A stretch of DNA of 64,000 nucleotides. Origin: an uncultured Pelagibacteraceae bacterium. Its GTDB lineage: Bacteria > Pseudomonadota > Alphaproteobacteria > Pelagibacterales > Pelagibacteraceae. The notes under the pieces are model-generated. The model had not been told where the DNA came from. It worked only from the letters and a program-made list of their open reading frames with translations, and did not search any database. Numbering within the stretch: position 1 is the stretch's first letter; each line of letters begins with the position of its first letter. This document shows positions 11,508-22,384 of the stretch, piece after piece. Made by a program: the position numbers and the translations under genes. Location: positions 24,239 through 88,238 of the forward strand of contig CACCPE010000003.1 of NCBI GenBank assembly GCA_902547825.1. The letters run 5' to 3'.

Positions 11508-12717
11508 TAGTTAAGATTTTATCTAAGACGATTTCTGCGATTGTGTTAGCTATAAAACTTTTTTTATTTTTTCTAATTACTTTTATTTTTCCTGAACCAT
11601 CGATTATTGACACTCTATTATAATCTGAGTTGAGACCACTATCTTTTTTGGAAATATCATTTGCAATTATAAGATCGCAATTTTTTTCCTTTAATTTAGA
11701 AAATGCATTGCTGCTTAAATTTTCAGTTTCAGCTGCAAAACCGATAACTAAATTTGGTCTATGTTTATTATTTTTACTAAGAAATTCAAGAATATCTTTA
11801 TTTTTTTCTAATTCAATAGATTTGAATTTAACATTATTTTTTTTAATTTTAGCTTTATTTTTTTTTACAGGCTTAAAGTCTGAAACAGCAGCTGCGCATA
11901 TAGCAATATCGACAGGCAAACATTTCTTTACTTCTTCAAACATTTCATTTGCTGTAATTATTTTTTTTGTTTTAATATCTTTTTTGGAAATAAGATTTGA
12001 AGGTCCAGTAATTAAAGTTGTTTTTATGCCCAATCTACTTAATGCTTCTGCTATCTCGTATCCTTGCTTACCACTAGAATCGTTTGAAATATACCTAACT
12101 GGATCCAAATATTCTTTTGTTGGACCAGCCGTTACTAAGGCTTTTAGATTTTTTTTCTTAACGATATTTTTTTTATTAAAGTATTTGTTTATAAAAGAAA
12201 AAATTTGTCTTGGACTTGACATTTTTCCTTCACCATATTCTCCACAGGCCATCTCACCTTTATCTGGACCTATAAAAAGATAGCCATAATCCTTTAAAAC
12301 TTTTACATTTTGTTGTGTTGCTTTGTGTATCCACATTCTTACATTCATAGCAGGAACTAATAAAATATCTTTGTTTGATGCTAAAATTACTGTTGTCGCC
12401 AAATCTTCCGCTTTTCCTTGACTTATCTTTGTCATAAAGTTTGCAGTTGTAGGCAACACAATTATTAAGTCAGCCCATCTAGATAATGTAATATGATCTA
12501 TTTCAACCTCAGAATCCTTGTCAAAAATATTCTCAAAAGTCTTACTTTTCGCGAGAGTAGAAACAGATAGAGGAGTGATGAATTCTCTACCACTTTTTGT
12601 AAGTATAGTTTTAACTTCATTATTATTTTTTTTAAGCAATCTTATCAAATCTAAGGATTTGTAGGCTGCAATACCGCCACCAATGATTATAAGGATTTTT
12701 TTATTTTTTACAGTCAT
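11488..12717 (-). CDS. coaBC: Bifunctional phosphopantothenoylcysteine decarboxylase/synthase
   Basis: CoaBC makes 4'-phosphopantetheine for coenzyme A. The N-terminal FMN-dependent CoaC half (about 1-185) has GGGIAAYKSLDLIRLL, the active-site His in DHITLSRWAD and the PAMNVRMW substrate loop. The C-terminal CoaB half begins at LVTAGPTKEYLDPVRYISNDSSGKQG-type sequence (near 190) and binds CTP. 409 residues is full length. It lies in the conserved ubiE-ubiB-coaBC-dut run, 6 bp after ubiB. Confidence 0.95.
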   Translation of the reverse strand: MTVKNKKILIIIGGGIAAYKSLDLIRLLKKNNNEVKTILTKSGREFITPLSVSTLAKSKTFENIFDKDSEVEIDHITLSRWADLIIVLPTTANFMTKISQGKAEDLATTVILASNKDILLVPAMNVRMWIHKATQQNVKVLKDYGYLFIGPDKGEMACGEYGEGKMSSPRQIFSFINKYFNKKNIVKKKNLKALVTAGPTKEYLDPVRYISNDSSGKQGYEIAEALSRLGIKTTLITGPSNLISKKDIKTKKIITANEMFEEVKKCLPVDIAICAAAVSDFKPVKKNKAKIKKNNVKFKSIELEKNKDILEFLSKNNKHRPNLVIGFAAETENLSSNAFSKLKEKNCDLIIANDISKKDSGLNSDYNRVSIIDGSGKIKVIRKNKKSFIANTIAEIVLDKILTNDRSFN

Positions 12718-12723
12718 AGGTAA

Positions 12724-14289
12724 TTAAAATACTAATAGAAAGATAATTACAACACCAAAAAAACTAATAACTATATTATTTCTAAAGTTTTTAATCTTCA
12801 TTTGTTCTAGTTCTAAATTTTTATTTGCTCCAATTGCCAAATTTAAATTTCCATCAGCCATTAACTTAAGAGCATAATCAGCTCTATCCATTAATTTTGG
12901 AAGATCCGGTATTCTTTTTAAAATTTCAGATGAAGTATTGATTGCTGTATCGATAGTAGATTTTGGACTTTTTATATTTTTCAGCCAATTTTCTAGAACT
13001 GGCCTAGACACTTCCCAAATATTTGTTTCGGGATATAATCTCCTTGCAACCCCTTCAACTACCACCATTGTTTTTTGTAATAGAAGAAGGGGGGGTTGCG
13101 TAGGCATATTAAACTTCTCTGTGATCTCAAATAACTGAGCCAATAGGTTCCCACCCGAAATGTCTTTAATAGATTGTCCAAAAATCGGCTCTCCAACGGA
13201 TCTTAAAGCCTGAGCAAACTCTTCTTTCGAGGCATCCTTAGGCACAAGGCCAGCCTGAAAATGGACTTCAGCAACTTTAACATAATCTCTCTTTATAAAA
13301 CCATATAAAATTTCAGCCAAAAATTTTCTATTATTTTTATCTAATCGTCCCATAATACCAAAGTCCACTGGGATTATATTTCCTTTCGGATCAACAAATA
13401 AATTTCCTTGATGCATATCACCATGAAAAAAACCATCTCTTACAGCCTGTGTTAAAAATAATTGAATTAAATTTTCTGCTAGTTTTTTAAGATCTACTCC
13501 TAAATTATTAATTTTTTGTATTTCACGTATAGAAACACCTTCAACTTTATCTAAGGTTAATATTTTTTTAGTTGTATAATTCCAATAAATTTTTGGTACA
13601 ATAAACCCTTGATCATTTTTAGTATTTTCATAAAGTTCATTAGCCGCAGCAGCTTCAAATCTTAAATCCATTTCTATATTAGTTATTTCTCTCAACAAAT
13701 GGACAACTTCAACCAATTTTAATCTCTTTGCTTTAGAAATAGTATTTTCGACTATATAAGCAAATAACATTAAAGCATCTAATTCTTCATTAAATAATTT
13801 TTCTATATCAGGTCTTAATATCTTAATTGCAACTTGTTTTTCTTGATCTTCATACATAATTTTAGCTAAATGAACTTGAGCTATAGATGCTGCTGCGATC
13901 GGTTCACTTAACTCCTGAATATCCTTAAAATAGTTTTCTCCGATTTCTTTTTTTATTATTTTTTTTGCATCGTGCAGATCAAAAGCAGGAACCTTGTCTT
14001 GTAACTTTTCAAGAGATTTTGCAAGTTGCTCGCCTATGATATCAGGCCTTGTAGCCAGAAATTGACCTAATTTTATAAAAGTCGTACCCATTCCCTGAAG
14101 GGCAGCGCAAAGCTTCTCACCTGAGGATCTATTTTTATCGTGTAGATTTGAACTTGCACCAATCGAAATAAAATTAAAAAATAAATTAATAATTGTTGGT
14201 AATTGATGTATTTCATTGATTGTAGCTACCGCTCCAGAGGTAGAAAATTTTCTAGCTATTTGGAATAATTTAAAAACTCTTTTTAACAT
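12724..14289 (-). CDS. ubiB: Ubiquinone biosynthesis accessory kinase-like protein UbiB
   Basis: UbiB is an atypical ADCK/ABC1-family protein needed for ubiquinone synthesis, perhaps by extracting hydrophobic intermediates from the membrane. The family KxGQ motif is in GTTFIKLGQFLATRPD (near 90), the A-rich loop is AAASIAQVHLA, followed by the nucleotide-binding Lys in VAIKILRP, the HGDMHQGN catalytic loop and DFG. A C-terminal hydrophobic segment (last 20 residues) anchors it in the inner membrane. It starts directly after the ubiE stop, with no gap. Confidence 0.94.
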   Translation of the reverse strand: MLKRVFKLFQIARKFSTSGAVATINEIHQLPTIINLFFNFISIGASSNLHDKNRSSGEKLCAALQGMGTTFIKLGQFLATRPDIIGEQLAKSLEKLQDKVPAFDLHDAKKIIKKEIGENYFKDIQELSEPIAAASIAQVHLAKIMYEDQEKQVAIKILRPDIEKLFNEELDALMLFAYIVENTISKAKRLKLVEVVHLLREITNIEMDLRFEAAAANELYENTKNDQGFIVPKIYWNYTTKKILTLDKVEGVSIREIQKINNLGVDLKKLAENLIQLFLTQAVRDGFFHGDMHQGNLFVDPKGNIIPVDFGIMGRLDKNNRKFLAEILYGFIKRDYVKVAEVHFQAGLVPKDASKEEFAQALRSVGEPIFGQSIKDISGGNLLAQLFEITEKFNMPTQPPLLLLQKTMVVVEGVARRLYPETNIWEVSRPVLENWLKNIKSPKSTIDTAINTSSEILKRIPDLPKLMDRADYALKLMADGNLNLAIGANKNLELEQMKIKNFRNNIVISFFGVVIIFLLVF

Positions 14290-14994
14290 TTAAACTTTCC
14301 AACCTGAGTGAATTGCTGATATTCCGTTAGAAAGATTTCTATATTCTACATTTGAAAAACCGTTACCTAAAATTAATTCAGCTAATTGTTCTTGATTATA
14401 AAACTTCTTAATACTTTCTATCAGATATTTATAAGGCTTATCTGAGCCAACTATCAATTTTCCAATAAGCGGAATAGTTTTTGAATATTGACTGTAAAGA
14501 TAATTTAGCAGTTCATTATCAATTTTCGAAAATTCTAGGCACATAAAACGACCCCCTGGCTTTAATACCCTCAAAGCCTCTTTTAAAACAGTATTAATAT
14601 CTGAAACATTCCTTATTCCGTAGCTTATAGAGTAATAGTCGAAAGTATTATCTTCAATTGGAATTTTCTCAGCTGGAGCGTTTATCCATTTTATATTTTC
14701 ATATTTTTTCAACTTTTTCTTACCTTGATTTAACATTTGAATATTAGGTTCCACACATGTGATTGGTCCAGTATTTTTAGTTTCTTCTGAAAAAAGTTTT
14801 GCAATATCCCCGGTTCCAGAAGCAACATCAATCAATTTTGATCCGGGCTGAGGATTCATCCAATTAATTAATTTTTCTTTCCAAGCTCTGTGTATCCCAA
14901 GAGACATAATATCATTCATTAAATCATATTTTTTATGAACATCTGAAAATACAGAATTGACTAACTTATTTTTATCTTGAATAGTACTTTTCAT
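14290..14994 (-). CDS. ubiE: Ubiquinone/menaquinone methyltransferase UbiE
   Basis: UbiE is the SAM-dependent C-methyltransferase of ubiquinone biosynthesis. The class I fold is shown by motif I (LIDVASGTGDIAKLF), the UbiE signature YDLMNDIMSLGIHRAWK near residue 24 and the late SYGIRNV and VLKPGGRFMCLEFS segments. 234 residues is typical. Its start codon is only 11 bp from the divergent mutM start, so the promoters of both genes must overlap the opposite coding region. Confidence 0.95.
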   Translation of the reverse strand: MKSTIQDKNKLVNSVFSDVHKKYDLMNDIMSLGIHRAWKEKLINWMNPQPGSKLIDVASGTGDIAKLFSEETKNTGPITCVEPNIQMLNQGKKKLKKYENIKWINAPAEKIPIEDNTFDYYSISYGIRNVSDINTVLKEALRVLKPGGRFMCLEFSKIDNELLNYLYSQYSKTIPLIGKLIVGSDKPYKYLIESIKKFYNQEQLAELILGNGFSNVEYRNLSNGISAIHSGWKV

Positions 14995-15005
14995 ATAAGA
15001 ATTAT

Positions 15006-15875
15006 ATGCCAGAATTACCAGAAGTTGAAGTTGTTAAAAGGTCCTTAGAGAGGAATATAATAAATTTAATTATCAAAAAAGTAAAAATCAATGATGGTAA
15101 CCTTCGATACAAGGTAGACAAAATAAGATTATCAAAATTAAAAGGAAAAAAAATCACAAAAATCAAAAGAAGATCAAAATTTTTGATTTTTGAAATAGGA
15201 AAGACCTATAAAATGTTAGTACATCTTGGAATGACAGGTAAATTTTTTTTCACCGATAATAAAGATAATAAATTTAAAACAAGCTTTTATTATTTTTTAA
15301 ATTATAAAAAAGATCGAAAACACGATCGGGTAATATTTATATTAAATAAAAAACGAAAATTAATTTATAACGATGTAAGAAAATTTGGTTTTATTAAGAT
15401 ATATAGTTCGAGTTTATTAACAAAATCGAAGCATCTTACACATTTAGGACCTGAACCTTTGGAAAAAAATTGGAATTATTTATATTTAAAAAATTATATC
15501 TGTGGAAAAAAAAGATCAATAAAGAATATTCTGATGGATCAAAGATGCGTTTCTGGTTTAGGAAACATATACGTAAACGAAATTTTGTTTTTTTCAGGGA
15601 TAAAACCAGCCCGTGAGGCCACTAAACTTAAAAATTTTGAAATAGAAAAAATTATTAAATTTTCGAAGAGAATTTTAAAAAATTCAATAAAACTTGGCGG
15701 ATCTACAATTAAAGACTTTTCTAGTGAAAATGGAAAAAAAGGATTATTTCAACAAAAATTCAAAGTTTACGGAAGAGAAAATCAAGAATGTTCTAATGTG
15801 GATTGTAAGTTAAGAATAATTAGAACAGTTATATCTAATCGAGCAACATATCTATGTAAAAAATGCCAAATATAA
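15006..15875 (+). CDS. mutM: Formamidopyrimidine-DNA glycosylase (Fpg)
   Basis: MutM excises 8-oxoguanine and other oxidised purines and nicks the abasic site. After removal of Met, the catalytic N-terminus PELPEVE is intact, with Pro2 and Glu3. The middle holds the helix-two-turn-helix (DQRCVSGLGNIYVNE), and the C-terminus has the four-Cys zinc finger (CSNVDC and CKKC). At 289 residues it is slightly longer than E. coli Fpg. In alphaproteobacteria mutM commonly lies between ubiE and rpsT/dnaA, as here. Confidence 0.95.
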   Translation: MPELPEVEVVKRSLERNIINLIIKKVKINDGNLRYKVDKIRLSKLKGKKITKIKRRSKFLIFEIGKTYKMLVHLGMTGKFFFTDNKDNKFKTSFYYFLNYKKDRKHDRVIFILNKKRKLIYNDVRKFGFIKIYSSSLLTKSKHLTHLGPEPLEKNWNYLYLKNYICGKKRSIKNILMDQRCVSGLGNIYVNEILFFSGIKPAREATKLKNFEIEKIIKFSKRILKNSIKLGGSTIKDFSSENGKKGLFQQKFKVYGRENQECSNVDCKLRIIRTVISNRATYLCKKCQI

Positions 15876-15880
15876 TAAAG

Positions 15881-15909
15881 TTGACCGCTATAATACCTCA
15901 ATATATATA
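15881..15909 (+). promoter_or_regulatory. Putative sigma-70 promoter of rpsT
   Basis: TTGACC at 15881-15886 is followed after 17 bp by TATATA at 15904-15909. A perfect TATAAT also occurs at 15889-15894 but has no -35 match at the right distance. The first reading leaves almost no leader before the rpsT ATG at 15919; the second leaves about 18 bases. Either is possible in this AT-rich gap. Confidence 0.4.
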
Positions 15910-15918
15910 GTTTTAAAA

Positions 15919-16173
15919 ATGCCAAATACAAAATCAGCAATTAGAAGAGTGAGACGGGTAAAAAAACAGACCCAGATTAATAGAATTAGAAAAAGTAAGT
16001 ATAAAAACGCCATAAAGCAAATGGAACTGTTGCTTAGATCAAAAGATAAAGAGAAATTAAAAAAATATTTTTCAAAATTTCAATCAATTCTAATGCAGGT
16101 TGCTAAAACAAAAATTATAAGCAAAAAAACTGCAGCAAGAAAAATTTCAAGAATTTCAAAAATAATTAGCTAA
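15919..16173 (+). CDS. rpsT: 30S ribosomal protein S20
   Basis: S20 is a helical primary binder of the 16S 5' domain. The 84 residues are highly basic with the family start MPNTKSAIRRVRRVKKQTQ and the late KTKIISKKTAARKISRI stretch. It lies between mutM and dnaA, the usual alphaproteobacterial order. No Shine-Dalgarno sequence precedes the ATG. Confidence 0.95.
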   Translation: MPNTKSAIRRVRRVKKQTQINRIRKSKYKNAIKQMELLLRSKDKEKLKKYFSKFQSILMQVAKTKIISKKTAARKISRISKIIS

Positions 16174-16382
16174 ATTTACATTTCATAGTTGTTACTTTTT
16201 TAACTACATTTTGATTTTAAAAACTAAATATAGTTTCTTACTCAAGTTGCAAATTATTTATTTTTTTCCATCGCTACGATTATTCTACAACCGATCTTAA
16301 ATTTTTTTTTTAATTACAACCTCCGAATAGTTGCAAAGAAGTTAAAAAGAAGATTAAAAAGAATCTCTTAGTAAATAATTAC
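16174..16382. other. Intergenic region upstream of dnaA (possible origin region, unproven)
   Basis: The 209-bp gap before dnaA is AT-rich with long T tracts (16260-16267, 16301-16311). It has two copies of AGTTGCAAA (16245-16253 and 16329-16337) and a 12-bp-spaced tandem TTAAAAAGAA (16342-16351 and 16354-16363). I found no match to the consensus DnaA box TTATNCACA. It may hold the dnaA promoter and perhaps AT-rich unwinding elements. An origin function cannot be claimed from this sequence. Confidence 0.3.
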
Positions 16383-17771
16383 ATGGATAAAATAATTAAA
16401 AAACAAAACGTTTATGTTTCAGAAGAGGAAAAAACATTAAACTGGGTTGAAATCCAAAATTCATTTAAAAAAACTTTTGGAAATGAAATATACAATAGCT
16501 GGCTGCAAAAAATTTCTTTAATTAAAGAATATAACGATTTTTTAGTGCTAGGTGTTCCCACAAGATTTTTCAGAGATTGGATTGTTTCTAGATATTTAGA
16601 TAAGATTTTAGAACAGGTAAAAAGCTTCAAGTTAAGCCTAAACAGGATAGAATTTAAAATAATAGAGGAGACAAAGCAAAATCAAGAGATAATCAAAATC
16701 AATGAGCTCAATAAAGTAACCGAAATCAAGGACTCAATACTTAATTACAATAGACTAAACCCTAGTTTAAATTTTAACAACTTTATTAAAGGCAGCAGTA
16801 ATGAAATTGCATTGTCTTATTCAAAAAAAGTTTGTGAGCAATTATCCCGTTATAATCCATTATATCTTTGTGGTGGAGTTGGTTTAGGAAAAACTCACCT
16901 CTTAAATGCTATAGGGTTAGAATTACAAAATGAGAATAATGTTATGTTTATATCTGCTGAAAGATTTATGTATCACTTTATCAAATCAATTAAAAAAAAC
17001 GACATGGTCAATTTTAAAGATTTTTTTAGAAAATCTTCTGTATTTATTATTGATGATATTCAATTTATTAGTGGAAAAGAGAGCCTACAAGAAGAGTTTT
17101 TTCACACATTTAACAGCCTTATGGACAAAGGCTCACAAATAATCATATCATCTGATAGAGCTCCCATGAAGCTTGAGAGAATTCAAGAGAGAATTAAATC
17201 AAGACTAGCCGGAGGACTGGTGGTTGATATTGAAACTCCTGACCTAGATTTAAAGATAAAAATTATCAAAAAAAAGATTGAGGAAATTGAAAATCAATTT
17301 AAAGAAAATATAAATTTAAACGATGAAGTAATTAGCTATATAGCTAGTGAAAGCAAAACTAACATTAGAGAATTGATAGGTGTTTTGAACCGAGTTATAG
17401 CTTTTAGTAGAGTTCATAATAAAATTCTGAATATAAGTGATTGCAAGAATATTTTAAAAGATGCTTTTAATCAAATAAGAATTATCACCGTAGATAAAAT
17501 TCAAACTATAGTTTCTAATTACTACAATATTCCTTTAAGTGAAATGCTTTCTCAAAGAAGATCGCGCCCGTTAGCAAGACCTAGGCAAGTAGCTATGTAT
17601 TTAGCAAAAAAATTAACAACAAGATCATTACCAGAAATTGGAAGAAGATTTGCGAACCGTGACCATACAACAGTGATACATGCTGTAAAAACTATCACTC
17701 GACTTTCAGATCAAGACGACGAAATGAAAAAAAATATAAATCAGATAAAAAGTCTTTTGTTAGAACAATAA
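16383..17771 (+). CDS. dnaA: Chromosomal replication initiator DnaA
   Basis: DnaA binds and melts the origin. Domain I (about 18-85, WVEIQNSFKKTFGNEIYNSWL) is followed by a short linker, the AAA+ domain with Walker A GGVGLGKTHLLNAIG (near 162) and Walker B VFIIDDIQF, and the C-terminal HTH domain IV with the signature FANRDHTTVIHAVK. 462 residues is full length. It is 3 bp upstream of dnaN, so the two are surely co-transcribed. Confidence 0.97.
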   Translation: MDKIIKKQNVYVSEEEKTLNWVEIQNSFKKTFGNEIYNSWLQKISLIKEYNDFLVLGVPTRFFRDWIVSRYLDKILEQVKSFKLSLNRIEFKIIEETKQNQEIIKINELNKVTEIKDSILNYNRLNPSLNFNNFIKGSSNEIALSYSKKVCEQLSRYNPLYLCGGVGLGKTHLLNAIGLELQNENNVMFISAERFMYHFIKSIKKNDMVNFKDFFRKSSVFIIDDIQFISGKESLQEEFFHTFNSLMDKGSQIIISSDRAPMKLERIQERIKSRLAGGLVVDIETPDLDLKIKIIKKKIEEIENQFKENINLNDEVISYIASESKTNIRELIGVLNRVIAFSRVHNKILNISDCKNILKDAFNQIRIITVDKIQTIVSNYYNIPLSEMLSQRRSRPLARPRQVAMYLAKKLTTRSLPEIGRRFANRDHTTVIHAVKTITRLSDQDDEMKKNINQIKSLLLEQ

Positions 17772-17774
17772 GAC

Positions 17775-18890
17775 ATGCAATTTGTAATTAAAAGAGACAC
17801 TTTATTAAAATCACTAAATTTTGTTCAAGGCATAGTTGAAAAGAAAAATACTTTACCAATTCTATCAAATGTTTTAATTCAACTCAAAAATAAGAAACTT
17901 TCAATTATAGCGACAGACTTAGACATAATTTTTTATGACGAGATAACAGATGTTAAAGTCTTAAATGAAGGTAGCACCACAACCTCTGCAGCAATACTTT
18001 ATGACATATTAAGAAAAATCTCATCAAACTCAGAACTTAATTTCGATTTGAAGTCTGAAAATAAATTAAGTCTTAAAAGTCAAAACTCAGATTTTAATTT
18101 ATTATGTTTGCCAACTGATAATTTTCCCACTTTTACGGACGAATTTGAAGATCAAGAGATATTAATAGATAATAAGAAATTTCTAAAATTATTAAATAAA
18201 ACAAGAATTTCAATTTCAAATGACGATACAAGACATTATCTAAATGGAATCTTTATACATTTAACAGAGGCCCATGGAAGAAATTTTTTGACAGGGGTGG
18301 CGACTGACAGTCATAGATTATCCTCATGTAGTTTAGAAGTAGAAAATATAGATAACTTTTCACCCTTAATTCTTCCAAGAAAAACAGTGTTTCAGTTGTG
18401 CTCGTTGTTAACTGAGAATAGTGATAAATTAGTAATCCAAACCAGTGAGAATAAAATTAGATTTTCACTAGGAAAAATGAAATTAATTTCTAAAGTTATA
18501 GATGGTAAATTTCCAGATTACAAAAAAGTTGTTCCAGTTAACAACGATAAAGTTTTAACAGTTTCATCGAAAGATTTTATCAGCTCAATAGAGAGAGTAG
18601 CAAGTGTATCTTTAGATGGAAAAGAGGGTGTAAAACTATCTATAAACAAAGATAATGTTCAACTTTCTGTGAATAGTGCAAATTCAGGAGAAGGAAATGA
18701 AATTATCAAAGCAGATTTTAATTCAGGAAAATTAAACATTAGTTTTAATTCAAAATATTTAATTGATATTGCTTCTGAAGTTGAAGATAAAAAACTTAAA
18801 ATAAATTTAAAAGATTCTGTTTCCCCTGTGTTAATAGAGGATTTTTCTGATAAGAATAGCTATTATGTTATAATGCCAATGAAAATCTAA
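17775..18890 (+). CDS. dnaN: DNA polymerase III beta subunit (sliding clamp)
   Basis: The dimeric clamp tethers polymerase III to DNA. The three repeated clamp folds are recognisable across 371 residues, beginning MQFVIKRDTLLKSLNFVQGIVEKKNTLPIL-like and ending YYVIMPMKI, with the GVATDSHRLSS loop in the middle. It follows dnaA at 3 bp. recF, which usually comes next, is absent: a 139-bp gap leads straight to gyrB. Confidence 0.96.
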   Translation: MQFVIKRDTLLKSLNFVQGIVEKKNTLPILSNVLIQLKNKKLSIIATDLDIIFYDEITDVKVLNEGSTTTSAAILYDILRKISSNSELNFDLKSENKLSLKSQNSDFNLLCLPTDNFPTFTDEFEDQEILIDNKKFLKLLNKTRISISNDDTRHYLNGIFIHLTEAHGRNFLTGVATDSHRLSSCSLEVENIDNFSPLILPRKTVFQLCSLLTENSDKLVIQTSENKIRFSLGKMKLISKVIDGKFPDYKKVVPVNNDKVLTVSSKDFISSIERVASVSLDGKEGVKLSINKDNVQLSVNSANSGEGNEIIKADFNSGKLNISFNSKYLIDIASEVEDKKLKINLKDSVSPVLIEDFSDKNSYYVIMPMKI

Positions 18891-19020
18891 TTTTAGTTAA
18901 AAATAGATTTTTTTTTTATTTTGAGCTCAAAACTGTTGCTATTAAATAATTCTGGGCCCTCAAGCTATAGATACGTTTTATCTTGTATTAAAAAAATGGT
19001 ATATTTGTTTGTCCTTATAA

Positions 19021-21087
<2,067 letters not shown>

Positions 21088-21092
21088 ATATA

Positions 21093-22376
21093 ATGAATTT
21101 TTCTACTCTTTTCCGCACAAAAGAGAACTTAAACTTAGATAAAAATACTCTCACAATTTTAAGATATATAGCTATTTTTGGCCAGTTTTTAGCAATAGGT
21201 ATTGTTTATTATTTTTTAAATTTGCCATTTCCGATTATTGAGAGTTATATAATTATTTCACTTGGTTTAGTCACAAATTTGTATCTTCAATTTGGTGTTA
21301 AAATTAATCAACTTAAAGATTTCTACGCAGCCCCTTTTCTGCTATACGATTTGATACAGTTAAGTGCACTTCTTTATCTAACAGGGGGAATATTTAATCC
21401 TTTCTCTTTTTTATTGGTAATTCCAGCTATAGTTTCATCAACATTTTTAAGTATGGGAACCACAATTATTTTAGGTTTTATTACATCAATACTTTTATTA
21501 ACTATCTCATTTTTTCATTTACCTCTTCCAGGAGAGGATATGAATTTGTTACATTTTCCAAATTTTTATAAGAATGGAATTATAATCTCTATTTTAATTG
21601 GTTTAATATTTTTAAGTTATTTCGGTATTCGATTTTCGGGAGAAAAAAAAAAGACAGAGGAAGCTTTTAAAAAACTTCAAGAAGTGATTTATAAAGAATA
21701 TGAATTAGAGTCCCTAGGAGGTCAAGCAGCAGCAGCAGCACATTCACTTGGAACACCCTTAGCTACAATCAGTGTTGTTGCGAAAGAATTAAAAAAAGAA
21801 ATCGGAAATGATAGTGATTTTTCAAAAGATATTGATCTACTGATAAGTCAATCAAAAAGATGTAGTGAAATTTTGAAAAGAATTTCGAAAAAACAGATAG
21901 AAGAAGATAAATTTTTTAGCTCAACTAAATTGGAACATTTACTCGAAGAAATCATCAGTTCTTTTAAAGAAACTTCCTCTAAAAAAATTAATTTAGTATC
22001 TAATAATGATAAAAATAAAATTGATATCCAGAGGTCAGCAGAAATGATCTATGGCTTAAGAAATTTTATAGGTAATGCGATTAAATTTTCGAAAAGCAAA
22101 GTTAATATTTTTCTTTCGAGTGATGAGAAAGAAATCAAAATTACAGTTAACGATGACGGTCCAGGATTTCCAAAGGATATAGTCAAGAAATTAGGAGAAC
22201 CTTATATAAAATCTAGATCATTGGAATTAAATACGAACTCAGGTCTTGGTCTTGGAACTTTCTTGGGTAAAACTTTATTAGAGAGGCAAAATGCTAAACT
22301 AATATTTAAAGATGATAAGAATTTAGGTGGAGCTTCTGTTGTAATTAGGTGGTCTCCTAAAAATATTTTAGTATAA
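21093..22376 (+). CDS. regB: Redox-sensing histidine kinase RegB/PrrB/ActS
   Basis: RegB senses the redox state of the quinone pool and controls energy metabolism genes through RegA. Six membrane segments occupy residues 25-180 and contain the quinone-binding heptapeptide GGIFNPF (98-104). His217 in AAHSLGTPLATIS is the phosphorylation site, and Cys257 (KRCSEIL) matches the redox-active Cys of the RegB redox box. The ATPase domain has NDDGPGFP and GLGLGTF. 427 residues is typical. It lies 5 bp after gyrB; its partner regA is 4.3 kb away, beyond an opposing polyamine operon. Confidence 0.92.
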   Translation: MNFSTLFRTKENLNLDKNTLTILRYIAIFGQFLAIGIVYYFLNLPFPIIESYIIISLGLVTNLYLQFGVKINQLKDFYAAPFLLYDLIQLSALLYLTGGIFNPFSFLLVIPAIVSSTFLSMGTTIILGFITSILLLTISFFHLPLPGEDMNLLHFPNFYKNGIIISILIGLIFLSYFGIRFSGEKKKTEEAFKKLQEVIYKEYELESLGGQAAAAAHSLGTPLATISVVAKELKKEIGNDSDFSKDIDLLISQSKRCSEILKRISKKQIEEDKFFSSTKLEHLLEEIISSFKETSSKKINLVSNNDKNKIDIQRSAEMIYGLRNFIGNAIKFSKSKVNIFLSSDEKEIKITVNDDGPGFPKDIVKKLGEPYIKSRSLELNTNSGLGLGTFLGKTLLERQNAKLIFKDDKNLGGASVVIRWSPKNILV

Positions 22377-22384
22377 AATAAAAA

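Noticed and set aside
11630-12283. 217-codon plus-strand frame inside coaBC
   Set aside because: It is antisense to a complete, motif-rich coaBC and encodes a low-complexity hydrophobic protein, as expected for the shadow of a Lys-rich gene.
16174-16382. Definite oriC
   Set aside because: No consensus DnaA boxes; position beside dnaA alone is not enough.
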